Shown piece by piece: positions 12,225-22,654 of a stretch of 64,000 nt of DNA. The DNA comes from Aquarana catesbeiana. Taxonomy: Eukaryota; Chordata; Amphibia; Anura; Ranidae. Under the pieces are notes generated by a model, which was not told where the DNA came from, did not search any database, and was given only the letters and a program-made list of their open reading frames with translations. Both the position numbers and the translations under genes were made by a program. The number at the start of each line of letters is the position of its first letter. Position 1 is the stretch's first letter. The stretch lies in NCBI RefSeq assembly GCF_042186555.1, contig NC_133327.1, forward strand, positions 329,476,495-329,540,494. The letters are read 5' to 3'.

Positions 12225-12811
12225 TTAAAGAATTTCTCAGCCAGAACACAGCAGGTACCCAGAAGTAAAAATAGCATATTAGCGCTATTTCCGGTATCAC
12301 TGACGTCACTTCCGGTCCTGTGGAACGCACACCAGGAACGGCGTTTTTACACCCAACGCTCCATTTTGAGGCTTGTTTTTATCATACTTGTTGTAAGTAC
12401 CCATTCCCTTCTTTAATAAAACTTTTTTAATGGTACTTCACTGTCAGTTTCCTTCTATTTTTACTTCTGGGTACCTGCTGTGTTCTGGCTGAGAAATTCT
12501 TTAAAAGATTTCCGGACCTGAAGACATATCATCTTATTCGCCATCCCTGGATTCTTTACCAAGCTTTAAATGACCCATCAGACTGAAAAGCTGGGGGTCG
12601 TTGTGATCTGGTGAGTGGGGATACATAAGGGGGTGATGCACACCTGAATTTCTCTGAAGCACTTTATTTTTACTTCACTGTGGATTGGAGCACCTTTAGT
12701 CAAATTATTTGGACTTTATTTCCACTTATTGTATTTTGGACTTTCGTTTGGTCAACAAATTTTCACTTATTGTTGTTTGCGAGCGCTATATTTATTTTTA
12801 TATGTTTTTTC

Positions 12812-14720
12812 AAGTGATTAGCACTTTGTGTATAGCAGCTACAATTTTTCATAATTTTTTATTGTTTTTTGTTGTTTGATACACCAGTAGCGCGAGCACA
12901 TATATTTAGTATATATATGTTCACATATTGTTTCCTCAACAGTTACAAATATTCTATGGAAAACCAGCAGAAAAATATCATCAAAATTTTAACGAAGACC
13001 TTCACTCATTAGATGAATTGTAAAATGTAAGAAAAAAAAAAAAACATTTTTCGTTGGTTACTTTTTTGAGATTTTTTTTTTCACTTGAACCCCCAGGAGC
13101 AATTCTTGCCTAGGCAAGAACGATATAGCCTGTGCTCTGAAGTCCCCTTTATTATGTATGTCACATATCCCATGATGCTTCAGGTTCTGTAAAGCAGCCA
13201 GAGGAGAGCGGATCTGGCAATGATGTCAGCAACGAAGATTAACCCAGCATATAACAGCAGAGCAGAAGATCACAGCAGGACTATGCTGGATTCGTTGGCC
13301 GCATGAGTATGTGAATTGTTCATAACACCAGGGAGTAGGGGGAGTGAAGTTATTGTTATATTGGTAGAAATATGATTCCATGAATGTATGAAAGGATACT
13401 AATATAAATAAAAAATATGCTGGGTAAATGAAATGCCGGGTATTTGTAACTGTTGATAAGATATATATAGTATGCTACAGATGATTTTAACTAGAGCTGT
13501 TGTTTATTGTAGCATGTCTCTGAGTGCTACTCAGTCTGTTATGACGCTCCTTAGCCCACCAATCTTAAATGAAGAACTCACTAGTTAGGTCATATTTAGC
13601 TGGCTAATTGCTCTTGTTGATCTGCAGTAAGGCTTAAGTGCATCTCCTCAATGCACAATCATATATGGAATTATTGAATAGTTGCGAAGTTTTTTACAGG
13701 CACCTTCAGTCAATAAAATCTTGGGCACGACTACGGAAACCCCTCTAGCTTTTCACTAGGTATCAAGGCCAAATGACAGTCAAGTTGATCTTAGGGAAGA
13801 TAGTTACATTGATGCTGATGGCTAATATGCATTCATAGCAAAGTATCAGTGTCAAACAAGTTCTTATTTGAAAAAGAGAGCAGGTACCAATAAGGGCTGC
13901 TGATAAGGGGGTATCACTGGTCTTCCTGTAGGGGGTCTGGGCATACAGGGGAGCCCGGACAGCAGGGGGAATTAGACGCTGGCAGGACAAGGAGGGAGAT
14001 TGGTGCAGCAGGGGGTATTTACAGGATTGATGCCTTGTGCGGCTCTCTGCAACAGCTTAAAGCTGGTTTCTCCGCCTCTCACCAACAGCTGCAGGTATAC
14101 AGGGATGTTCAGGATAGAGAGCAGGGGAAGGGGCCAGTAAATATGTTCTTTAGTGAATGAACACAGTGAGTGAGTGAGCCTCTATCACCTGTTCATTAAT
14201 CTTCAGTGCAGTAAAGGCTGCATAGAAGGGCATTAAAAGGAAATGAACAATCTGTGTCCTCAAATCCTTTTACTGTCTCAAAGCTGAGATGTCCGGCGGA
14301 CACAGCAGGTGACAGAACGAGCTGCTGTGTGGCCCCTAGGTAGTACATGAGGCACACAGCTGGGAGGACGTCATATGACATGCACTCGAAGTAACAGTGC
14401 TGTGCTCCCGCTCTGCCGTCATTTGCCTATAGATCGAGTGGGAGGTGGTTAAACATAAGGTCAGCCAAACATACCTGGCAATGCCGGTGAAGAAAGCTGC
14501 ACATACAGACTCCTCAACCACCAGTTTATATAGGTTAATATATATTCAAATATTATTAGTAATTAAGTTTTAGGTAGACCTTTAACATTAAATTGAATGC
14601 TTCTGTCAAAGGAATGTGTTTAAATTGGACGCTAGACTCAGTATTTGTTATTGTTTGATGATTAACTGTGTGACGATTCCAGAAATAATGCAGTTTTGTA
14701 AAAAACAGATATGTTTGTAT
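12812..14720. other. No recognised gene
   Basis: Mixed AT-rich DNA. Open frames at 13763-13990 and 14196-14521 have no family motif. I see no clear element edge. Confidence 0.5.
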
Positions 14721-14890
14721 CAGTGGCATACCTAACATATCTGGCACCCAGGGTGATATTTTTTTTTAAAACCCCCCTCTGCAAAAATGATCCAGAGGAA
14801 TAAATCAGTGCACAGTGCGTCATGACGACTTTTCGGTGTGGCTTAAAGGGGCATGGTTAAACGTGAGCGGAATCCCCCCATACACAACAC
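14721..14890. mobile_element. hAT left-end fragment
   Basis: It begins CAGTGGCATACCTAACATAT, like the CAGTGGCGTA-type hAT termini and similar to the ends of the large hAT at 37332. No matching right end is seen, so it is treated as a truncated copy. Confidence 0.45.
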
Positions 14891-14892
14891 AT

Positions 14893-15043
14893 ACGCCCAC
14901 TGGCTACTTTATTAGGTACACCTGTTCAATTGCTTGGTAACACAAATTGCTAATTAGCCGAAACTCAATGCATTTAGGCATCTAGATGTAGTGAAGGCAA
15001 CTTACTGAAGTTCAAATCGAGCATCAGAATGGAGAAGAAAGGG
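14893..15043 (+). mobile_element. Tc1-like 5' fragment of a second subfamily
   Basis: It reads ACTTTATTAGGTACACCTG, later CAATGCATTTAGGCAT and GAGCATCAGAATGGAGAAG. This is the leader and start region of a widespread vertebrate Tc1 subfamily, as I remember it. The fragment stops at the start of the transposase, where the L1 sequence begins. Confidence 0.7.
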
Positions 15044-15059
15044 GATCCCCCTATATGGG

Positions 15060-17030
15060 GATCTATCTCACCCCTGTTTATCATTCCCTTTTGTGCTGCT
15101 AACTATCCACCCCTTTTTAGTATACTCAAAAGTTTGCTAGCTACCTGGAAGGACTATCCACTTTCCATGTTTTGCCACATAGCAACAAGTAAAATGAAAT
15201 TAGGACCCTAACCTAAGTTGTTCGAGATCTTCAGCAACAACTTCTGAAATTTATTTGGCATCACCATAAACCAGGGGTGTCCAACCTGTGGCTATGAATG
15301 CGGCCCAATACAAAATCGTAAATTTACTTAAGAATGTTGATTTTTTTGGGGGGGGGAATTTTTTGTAAAAATGTGTTTACATTTTGCGAACACATAAATC
15401 TGAGGAAAAATTTGACAGTATCTCTTTACTGGACTTTTACGAGTCTTATCTTCCCAAAGAAAAATATCCCACTCTTCACAATCTTATGTCACTCTTCAAA
15501 CCTTATTCATGCCATTGGTTTTTGGCAGCACCAACACGAAGGGCAAAATTACTGTAGAACCAAAATATATGATGAACACTTTGAGAATTCATTGAGAACT
15601 GCTACCACATCTATTTAACCAGAAATTAATGCAATGGTTTATCAAAAACAGTCAAATTGCCCTCTCTTACGTTGAAAAATTAAGTTTTATTACTCAGATA
15701 GTTACATTATGTATATCAGTGATCATTACCTTGATCTGCCTAACTTTTTATGCTCATTATCTATCCTTATTGTTAGTGTACTTTATGTGTGGCCCAAGAC
15801 AATTCCTCTTCTTCCAATGTGGCCCAGGAAGGTCTAAAGGTTGAACACCCCTGCCGTAATCCAAGAGTAGCTAAACATACACTTTATCAAAGTCGGCCAC
15901 TTAGTGGTTTGGGAGTCTCACATTTGCAGCAGTACTACCAGTCATATTCAATCGACCACTCTTACCAATAGCACCCTACTATTGATGTACCGATTTGGGT
16001 ATCCCTTGAAGCCGTAGACTGTATCTTTTGTAGCTGTAGACCCTTACCTGTAAACAATTTGCTATGGTTTTTCTTACCTGATAAATACTCCTTGCAGAAT
16101 CCTGCTGCTTTACACTCCTCATCAGACCTCTCACCTACTCTTAGTGTCCCTTCTCTAGAATCCTGATTTACCACCAGGTTGGGTAGATTTTCATTTGTTT
16201 TGGCACTGGACTAATTAAAAACTTACTGACATGTATAGTCTACTGACATCCTGTGACCTTAAACTATTCCAAACCTTACAGATAGATAACAAATTGACTA
16301 AAACTGAAATCTTCTGCTACTTCTAAATAAAAATAAAAATTTCGTCTATGATCCCTGTCCATACCAAAGGGGTGACCATGATTCCTTTTTAAAATCATTG
16401 TCAGGATCCACACATTTATTGGGCTTGATCTCCTTGTTTTACTCTCCACTTCTTACTAGTTCCTCCTCACTCCACCATGTGTATATCAATAAATGGGAAC
16501 CAGACCTCAATATTACTCTGGAGCCAGAGCAATGACATTAAATCTGGGACACCACCAAGTAATTATCCAAGAATGTTTTGGCGCTCAAAACTAACTACAA
16601 AATATTTTATTGCTGGTACCTATTTCCAATCCGAGTCGTGTGTGCTATACTCCGGAACATGCAGTGACCTTCTTCCATGGCTGTTTAGAGCCAGGTTTAT
16701 GCACATATGGTGGACTGTTGTCCAACTGTTTGTACTTTATGGGCCCAAGTGATAGTCCCAAGATATGCTGAAAACGCTATTCAATGTTGATATACTGTAC
16801 TAATGCTCCCTGGAGAGGTGTTACTCAATTTAAAACAGGACAGGCTTTCTAAATATCAATTAAGAATAACAACTAATATTTTTTACAGCTGCCAAGCAAA
16901 TCATAACTAGAGCCTGGCTGTCGGATTCCCTTTCTTTGGCAGCAGTAAAAAAGAAGGTGCACTGGATGCTCAATGAAAAACGAACTACCAAACTAACTGA
17001 TTAAATGCATAACATTCACAAATCATTGGC
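15060..17030 (+). pseudogene. LINE-1 ORF2 C-terminal remnant
   Basis: Out-of-frame pieces line up in order with the region after the reverse transcriptase in L1 ORF2. They are NYPPLFSILKSLLATWKDYPLS (around 15100), QQQLLKFIWHHHKP (15230), then, after a hAT insertion, RVAKHTLYQSRPLSGLGV...YY (15860-15950). Further on are FIAGTYF...HIWWT (16600-16720) and AKQIITRAWLSD...HWMLNEKR (16890-17000). These match the W-LSW-GRI-KM, FIW, GG-P-YY, HIWW and AK-II--W blocks of the family. Several stops and frameshifts are present. The copy is 5' truncated at a Tc1 fragment. It would have encoded the endonuclease/reverse transcriptase that copies L1 RNA into the genome. Confidence 0.8.
15272..15853 (+). mobile_element. 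hAT element inserted in the L1 remnant
   Basis: The ends are CAGGGGTGTCCAACCT and, inverted, GTTGAACACCCCTG. The flanking 8-mers CCATAAAC (15264-15271) and CCGTAATC (15854-15861) agree at 6 of 8 positions, as expected for an old hAT target duplication. L1 ORF2 reads through on both sides. Inside, KIYDEHFENSLRTATTSI...PEINA (about 15555-15635) resembles the C-terminal end of SCAND3/ZBED5-like hAT transposases. The element is therefore an internally deleted autonomous copy. Confidence 0.8.
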
Positions 17031-17700
17031 CCATGGATTTTTTTCGCCATCTGACTTCGACCACTGTCTATTGGATTTGTGAGGCATGTCTTTTCTCATA
17101 TCAAGATGATTCCTCCATGGCTGTGGTGCTCCTATATACCTCTTCCCCCTCTTTTCTTTAAAAACGTGTCTGGGAACAGAAAGATCAAATTTTTAACCAA
17201 AACCTAAGAAAAATGTTGTAAACAGAAAGTAGAATGTTTAGGGCATTCCAAAAAATGCACTTTTTAACAAATTTTAGCTCCGGACTAATCAATTATTATC
17301 AGAAATAATATTCTAAATGTTTCATTTCACCTATGACAGTAATTCTCAGCCAACATGTTTAATCAACATTATATACTTAATGTTATTTCTGGTGCACTTT
17401 GTCAGTTTGGTACTTCAGTACTTGTAACTGCTTTGTCTACAAAATACATCATTAGAGCAATTCTTTGCTTCTGTGGTCTTTAAACGCAGTTATGTCCCAT
17501 AGTAGGCTGTCACGAGGAGTGGCAGGAATGTGGGAAATAGTTTTTTAGTTCTTTTCCTTTCCTGGCAACTCCTCATAATAGCATAATTTCAATCCTAGTG
17601 TCCTGATGCTAATCTTGTAATGAAACTCTGGGATTTTGGGTATTCTCTCTTTTTAAGGCTGCTTAAAGAGGAGCTCCAGGCTACCCCCTCCTTACACCAT
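17031..17700. other. Possible L1 3' tail and unrecognised sequence
   Basis: Follows the last L1-like codons. AT-rich, with no motif I can assign before the PLE reading frame starts near 17722. Confidence 0.4.
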
Positions 17701-17721
17701 CAACGGATCTCAGACACATAG

Positions 17722-18161
17722 TTGGTTCCATTCATCAAAACCACAAACATAAACTGGCTAACTGATTTGCCACAACTCAGAGGAATGTTCCAGCGTGGCC
17801 ACTGTTACATCTGTAGATTTGTGGAAAGTTCGGATGTGTTCACTGACTGTGATGGCGCTAATAGATGTAACATCAAACAATGTATTAATGTGCGACCACT
17901 AGAGTCCTTTACTTACTGGAATGTCCATATAGGAAACTCTATGTGGGTAAGACAAAACGCCAGCTGCTCATCAGGATCAGGGAATACATCAAGAGTATCA
18001 ATCAAAGAGAGGATAACCCCATTGGTCAGCATTTTGTTGATTACCATAATGTGTGTCCAGAAGGTCTGAAGGTAAAAGGAATTTTTGCCCTTAATCTCTC
18101 GACTAGAAGAGGTGATTTTGACACCATTCTTCTGAGAAGGGAAAAAAACCTGGATTTTTAG
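17722..18161 (+). pseudogene. Penelope-like element C-terminal GIY-YIG region, frameshifted
   Basis: Two overlapping frames together give the end of a PLE protein (reverse transcriptase fused to a GIY-YIG endonuclease). The first (from 17722) holds the Cys-rich linker MFQRGHCYICRFVES and the stretch NIKQCINV. Near 17920 the match moves to the second frame with CPYRKLYVGKTKRQLLIRIREY, the GIY-YIG core followed by its R-x-x-EH-like helix. It ends with GDFDTILLRREKNLDF and a stop at 18159-18161. The reverse transcriptase is missing upstream, so the copy is 5' truncated. The endonuclease would nick target DNA to prime reverse transcription. Its own hammerhead-type repeat follows about 520 bases downstream. 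Confidence 0.82.
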
Positions 18162-18681
18162 ACTAGGAAGTATGACCCCCCAAGGGGTTAAACAATGAAT
18201 TAAGTCTAAAAGTGTTCCTTGAACAATAAAGACCAAATAACATTCACAGCTGAATTAATTCTCATAGAAGCTAGATGGAGAGAGCTATTAGCATATATAG
18301 AAAATAGCCCCATCGATATAACATTTCCCCACTATTAGGTGATCAATAAATTAATTTTATCTAAGTTATTTTCCTTATTTTTCCTATTTCATTTACCATC
18401 CTTTTCTATTATACCGTGTTCCTATATTTCTCGTTGCATTCTCTGATATCTTTCTGCCTCAAAGATAACAAACAGAAAGAGTCAGGGAAGAGGTCTGGTT
18501 CCTCTATGTTCCTAAAATTAACTGATTTGTGAAAATTCCTAGTAAGATTGTGTTTTGGAATTTTTTTCTTTGTTATCTACCAAAATGACCACTAGATGTC
18601 TGCACAGAGGCATGTCCAGACGTGACACTGTGTAATTGGGGAATCCCCAGGCATTAAAACAGACGTCTGGCTAACATCTCA
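18162..18681 (+). other. PLE 3' untranslated region, unassigned
   Basis: Non-coding DNA between the GIY-YIG stop and the hammerhead core. No independent element seen. Confidence 0.5.
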
Positions 18682-18721
18682 ACGTCCTGATGAAGTGAAC
18701 GTTCGTGAAATGCATTGATGT
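18682..18721 (+). ncRNA. Hammerhead ribozyme-like core downstream of the PLE ORF, decayed
   Basis: Stem I ACGTC (18682-18686) pairs with GATGT (18717-18721) through one G-U. The CTGATGA core is intact at 18687-18693. Stem II lies in GTGAACGTTCGT, GAAA at 18707-18710, and minimal stem III TGCATT at 18711-18716. Compared with the usual CGCGTC, the stem III segment differs by three changes, all at CpG sites, so it looks like a methylation-decayed copy. Position after a GIY-YIG reading frame is what is known for PLE hammerheads. Confidence 0.75.
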
Positions 18722-18904
18722 ATAGCGGAGACCACAGGACGCCAAGCTGCATGTTGTATACCGCTGAGGCGAAGCAACACAGAGCGTGGCTCTGATAAAC
18801 TGGAGACGTGACACCGCTTTTGTCTTTCCAAGGGAATCTTGTTCAAACCAGTGAGGACTGAGACCTGCATCCTTATCAATGGAAGACAACAAGTATAAAC
18901 ATCT

Positions 18905-19771
18905 CACGTGATAACAAAAGCTTGCCACCACTCTCATTTATAGCTGGCTATCGCAGTAAGCAGCATTGGGAGGCTAAAAAAGGTACCAACAAGTGTCTGG
19001 GGAATGCCCAGGAAAAAGCCAAAGTCTACTTACCACCAGCTTGCAGACAACCAAATTGACCTATCTAACATTAAGCGTTAAAAAAGGGGTTTAGTCCGCA
19101 CGCATTTGCAAACGCATGCGTGAGCCACAGAGCCACGTCACGGCACCCTTGTATCTGTGGTCCTAACACTAAAGTATGAGTGTCCCCACAGTGGAGGCAC
19201 ATGCATTTAATGGATAAATGAGAGCAGGTGGCTGGAGGGAAGCCCACCCCTCCTTAAAGGTACAGGAGCACACCAAACACCCAGCAATAGCACAATGGCT
19301 GCAAAGGTGTTGGTGCACTGCTGGACCAATACAAACACTCACGTGATAACAAAAGCTTGCCACCACTCTCATTTATAGCTGGCTATCGCAGTAAGCAGCA
19401 TTGGGAGGCTAAAAAAGGTACCAAGTGTCTGGGGAATGCCCAGGAAAAAGCCAAAGTCTACTTACCACCAGCTTGCAGACAACCAAATTGACCTATCTAA
19501 CAGTAAGCGTTAAAAAAGGGGTTTAGTCCGCACGCATTTGCAAACGCATGCGTGAGCCACAGAGTCACGTCACAGCACCCTTGTATCTGTGGTCCTAACA
19601 CTAAAGTATGAGTGTCCCCACAGTGGAGGCACATGCATTTAATGGATAAATGAGAGCAGGTGGCTGGAGGGGAGCCCACCCCTCCTTAAAGGTACAGGAG
19701 CACACCAAACACCCAGCAATAGCACAAGCTGGTGGTAAGTAGACTTTGGCTTTTTCCTGGGCATTCCCCAG
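18905..19771. repeat. 867-bp insertion: 435-bp tandem repeat with inverted tail
   Basis: The insertion is bounded by AAGTATAAACATCT on both sides (18891-18904 and 19772-19785). Unit 1 is 18905-19339. Unit 2 is 19340 to about 19728 and truncated. The last ~45 bases (19727-19771) are an inverted copy of an internal segment (CTGGGGAATGCCCAGG region). No coding motif. Units are nearly identical, with a 3-base difference in one place (ACCAACAAGTG versus ACCAAGTG). Confidence 0.85.
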
Positions 19772-19785
19772 AAGTATAAACATCT

Positions 19786-20806
19786 GTAGGAGGAAAGTTC
19801 CACTGAGTTCAAACTCAGAAGTGATTGGAGCCTTAATTGACCTGCCGCTGATATTCCTATCTACCTACCCAAGAAAACGGGGAACGGTATGAACAGCGGT
19901 CTTTCATTGATCTTGATTGTCCCTGTTGAATCACCAGCACTGATGCTCTTTTGATGTCGGTATTTCCTGGGTGTAATAACAACCAAATGACCCAACCAAA
20001 AATCAGCTGTTATGTCAGAAATCTGACACAATAGTATCCTAACAATGCCAGACAGACTTTTCCTGTGTGATCTGGATCCAATTAGTTTGGGCCATTGGAA
20101 AACCATATCCTTCACTTACATTCTGGTTGCTCGGGACATATCAAAGGAGGACATTACCTTCAACTGTGTTTGACTGTTACACTGTGACATTCTACTGGAA
20201 TCATCTAAATGGTGATATCCATTCAGTGTCATACAATTGCGGTGCTATATGCGATACGTTCTAAGGACCGCATTCAGTTGCTAGATACATGATTAAGTCT
20301 GTTATATTTGATTAGCCCTATGCAATTGTGGTATTTAGTGAAAAAATGTAGCGCATAATGAACATACATAAATATCGTAATATTAGTGTAAAACAGAAAG
20401 TCCATATAACCACAAGTCCTTAAACAAAGTGTAATGGGCTAAATAGGTGACGGACAAAAGTTTTGATTGCCCAAGGCAAAAAGGTATGTGATATAATGTC
20501 CAACGGTGTGTAAACACAAAAAAAAACAGCAACTCAAAATGTTGGGTTTCCAAGTGTTGACAATGGATGTATTGATCCATCTGTGAGAACAACATCAGAA
20601 GGAAACAGCATCAATGGATGAGTAGTAAGTGTATGATCAGGTGGACTCCACTGTCAGCGACATAGAGTTTTGAAAGCAATGTGTCACACATGGCAGATGT
20701 AGAGATGTCCGGTTGGGACCTCTGGGACGGACTCCACGAGAACTCCAAGAACCATACGAGTCAGCCGTCACTACTGGAATCTTGTAGGTAAGGTGTACCA
20801 GGTGTA
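19786..20806. other. Non-coding, possibly PLE terminal-repeat sequence
   Basis: Continues the sequence interrupted by the 867-bp insertion. No open frame with a motif. It leads into the inverted repeat at 20807. Confidence 0.4.
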
Positions 20807-21194
20807 CCAGGGCGGGACACACACTCGCATCAGGATAATATGTGGAGAAAAGAATATTGCTTCCACATAGTGCAGATAAAAATGGGCGTTTTTATTTCTA
20901 AAAAAACAATTACAGTAAAAAGTGATCACAGTAAAACAGAGGGCAACATGGAAAGTGATATAGCAGCCCGATGGTCTTCTACTGGGGCATAGATCATCTC
21001 TGAGGTGAAGACCCGTAGGTCGAAACGCGTCGGGCTTCTATATCACTTTCCATGTGGCCCTCTGTTTTACTGTGATCACTTTTTACTGTAATTGTTTTTT
21101 TAGAAATAAAAACGCCCCTTTTTATCTGCACTATGTGGAAGCAATATTCTTTTCTCCACATATTATCCTGATGCGAGTGTGTGTCCGGCCCTGG
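20807..21194. repeat. Inverted repeat 2: 164-bp arms around a hammerhead core
   Basis: The left arm is 20807-20970 and the right arm 21031-21194, nearly perfect reverse complements. The loop of 60 bases (20971-21030) contains the hammerhead core. The right arm starts at the nucleotide predicted to lie just 5' of the ribozyme cleavage site (C at 21031). RNA from either strand would form a long hairpin. Confidence 0.88.
21000..21031 (+). ncRNA. Hammerhead ribozyme-like core with intact GAAACGCGTC
   Basis: The core reads CTGAGGTGA (21000-21008), one base longer than CTGANGA. Stem II is a perfect GACC/GGTC with a CGTA tetraloop (21010-21021). It is followed by GAAA (21022-21025) and CGCGTC (21026-21031), the undecayed minimal stem III and GUC cleavage triplet. 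This is the best-preserved 3' half in the window. The extra base in the core would probably impair cleavage. Confidence 0.75.
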
Positions 21195-21734
21195 AATGGA
21201 ATGGAATTGCCCACAAAATGACCCCATTTTGGAAAAGCAAACACCCCAACGTGTAATCTATGAGGCATAATGAGTCTTTTGAATGGTTCATTTTTTTCCA
21301 GAAGTTTTGGGAAAATGTGGAAAAAAAATGAAAACACATTTTTTTTACACAAAGTAGTCCATTTATAAGATATTTCTAACACATAGCATGTACATAGCAA
21401 AAATGACACCCCAAAATACATTCTGCTACTCCTCCTAAATAATGCAATACCACATGTGTGAGACTTTTACACAGCCTTGCTACATACCGAGGCCCAACAT
21501 TGAAGTAGCACTTTTAGGTGTTCTACGAGCATAAAATGCACATCTCATTTCTTAACCACCTATTACACTTTTGAAGGCCCTGAAGCACCAAGACAATGGA
21601 ACTGCCCACAAAATGACCCAAGTTTGGAAAGCAAACACCCCAATGTATAATATATGAGGCATAATGAGCCTTTTGAACATTTCATTTTTTTCCAGAAGTT
21701 TTTCGAAAATGTGGCAAAAAAATGAAAACGCATT
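21195..21734. mobile_element. piggyBac subterminal repeat fragment
   Basis: Two units of about 400 bases containing AATGGAATTGCCCACAAAA, GCAAACACCCCAA, GAGGCATAATGAG and CACCCCAAAATACATTCTGC. The same units make up 54755-55600 in the full-length piggyBac. There are no element ends here. It is joined on the left to the inverted repeat and on the right to Tc1 copy 2. Confidence 0.82.
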
Positions 21735-22579
21735 CAACCTCTTCAACCTCTGCAGCAATGCTGGCAGCACTCATACGTCTATTTCCTAAAGACAACCTCT
21801 GGATATGACGATGAACACATGCACTTTGGTTGACCATGGCGAGGCCTGTTCTGAGTGGAACCTGTCCTGTTAAACCTTTGTATGGTCTTGGCCACCATGC
21901 TGCATCTCAGTTTCAGGGTCTTGGCGATCTTCTTATAGCCTAGGCCATCTTTATGTAGAGCAATAATTCTTTTTTCACATCCTCAGAGAGTTGTTTGCCA
22001 TGAGGTGCTATGTTGAACTTCTAGTGACCAGCATGAGAGAGTTAGAGCGATAACACCAACTTTTTTTTTTTTAAAGGTTTTTATTTGCCAAGTGCACATA
22101 CAGAGAATAACACTTTGCATGTAGGGTATATTCCTGGTTGCAACCATCAAAGTACAATTATCATTCAAGAGTAGTTCAGAATAAGCATCCTATAAAAAAG
22201 ATATATCAGTACAGATAGCATTTTTTAAACTATAAAATACCAATTGCGATAACACCAAATTTAACACACCTGCTCCCCATTCACACCTGAGACCTTGTAA
22301 CACTAACGAGTCACATGACACCGGGGAGGGAAAATGGCTAATTGGGCCCAATTTAGACATTTTCACTTAGGGGTGTACTCACTTTTGTTGCCAGCAGTTT
22401 AGACATTAATAGCTGTGTGTTGAGTTATTTTGAGGGGACAGAAAATTTACACTGTCATACAAGCTGTACACTCACTACTTTACATTGCAGCAAAGTGTCA
22501 TTTCTTCAGTGTTGTCAAATGAAAAGATATCATAAAATATTTACAAAAATGTGAGGGGTGTACTCACTTTTATGAGATA

Positions 22580-22585
<6 letters not shown>
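21735..22585 (-). mobile_element. Tc1-like transposon, copy 2, 3' truncated
   Basis: On the minus strand it reads from the outer end at about 22585 through the long terminal repeat, the start region (ATGGCACCTCATGGCAAACA) and the N-terminal transposase region (CTATAAGAAGATCGCCAAGA). It stops at 21735, so the catalytic part is missing. It is the same subfamily as copy 1. Its outer end at TACTGTA runs directly into a (TA)n tract. It is interrupted by a retroposed insert at 22060-22245. Confidence 0.88.
22060..22245 (-). mobile_element. Retroposed insert with 13-bp target duplication
   Basis: Flanked by GCGATAACACCAA on both sides (22047-22059 and 22246-22258). On the minus strand it ends CAAATAAAAACCTTTAAA followed by an A-tract, that is an AATAAA signal and poly(A). 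It lacks any coding motif. The length of 186 bases fits a 5'-truncated LINE 3' end, a SINE or a processed transcript fragment. Confidence 0.85.

Positions 22586-22622
<37 letters not shown>
22583..22622. repeat. (TA)n microsatellite
   Basis: About 40 bases of alternating TA, starting flush with the outer end of Tc1 copy 2. Confidence 0.97.
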
Positions 22623-22626
<4 letters not shown>

Positions 22627-22654
22627 ATAATAAAAATCATACATATACATGTAT

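Larger units (their letters stand above)
10991..12811. repeat. Long inverted repeat 1 (PLE-type fold-back), split by a MITE
   Basis: The left arm is 10991-11293 plus 12225-12274. The right arm is 12455-12811. The arms match at roughly 94-95% by eye. The loop (12275-12454) contains GACGTCACTTCCGG and a TTTAATAAAAC segment, as in the other PLE terminal-repeat loops in this window. I do not find a hammerhead core here. The MITE at 11294-12224 interrupts the left arm at a site that reads TTAA when the arm is rejoined. Confidence 0.85.

Noticed and set aside
12275..12454. Possible hammerhead core in the loop of inverted repeat 1 (CTGACGTCAC).
   Set aside because: No stem II followed by GAAA; the CTGACG there is part of the conserved GACGTCACTTCCGG block.
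18905..19771. CRISPR-like array because of regularly repeated blocks.
   Set aside because: Only two units of 435 bases in a vertebrate-type repeat landscape; no short repeats with unique spacers.
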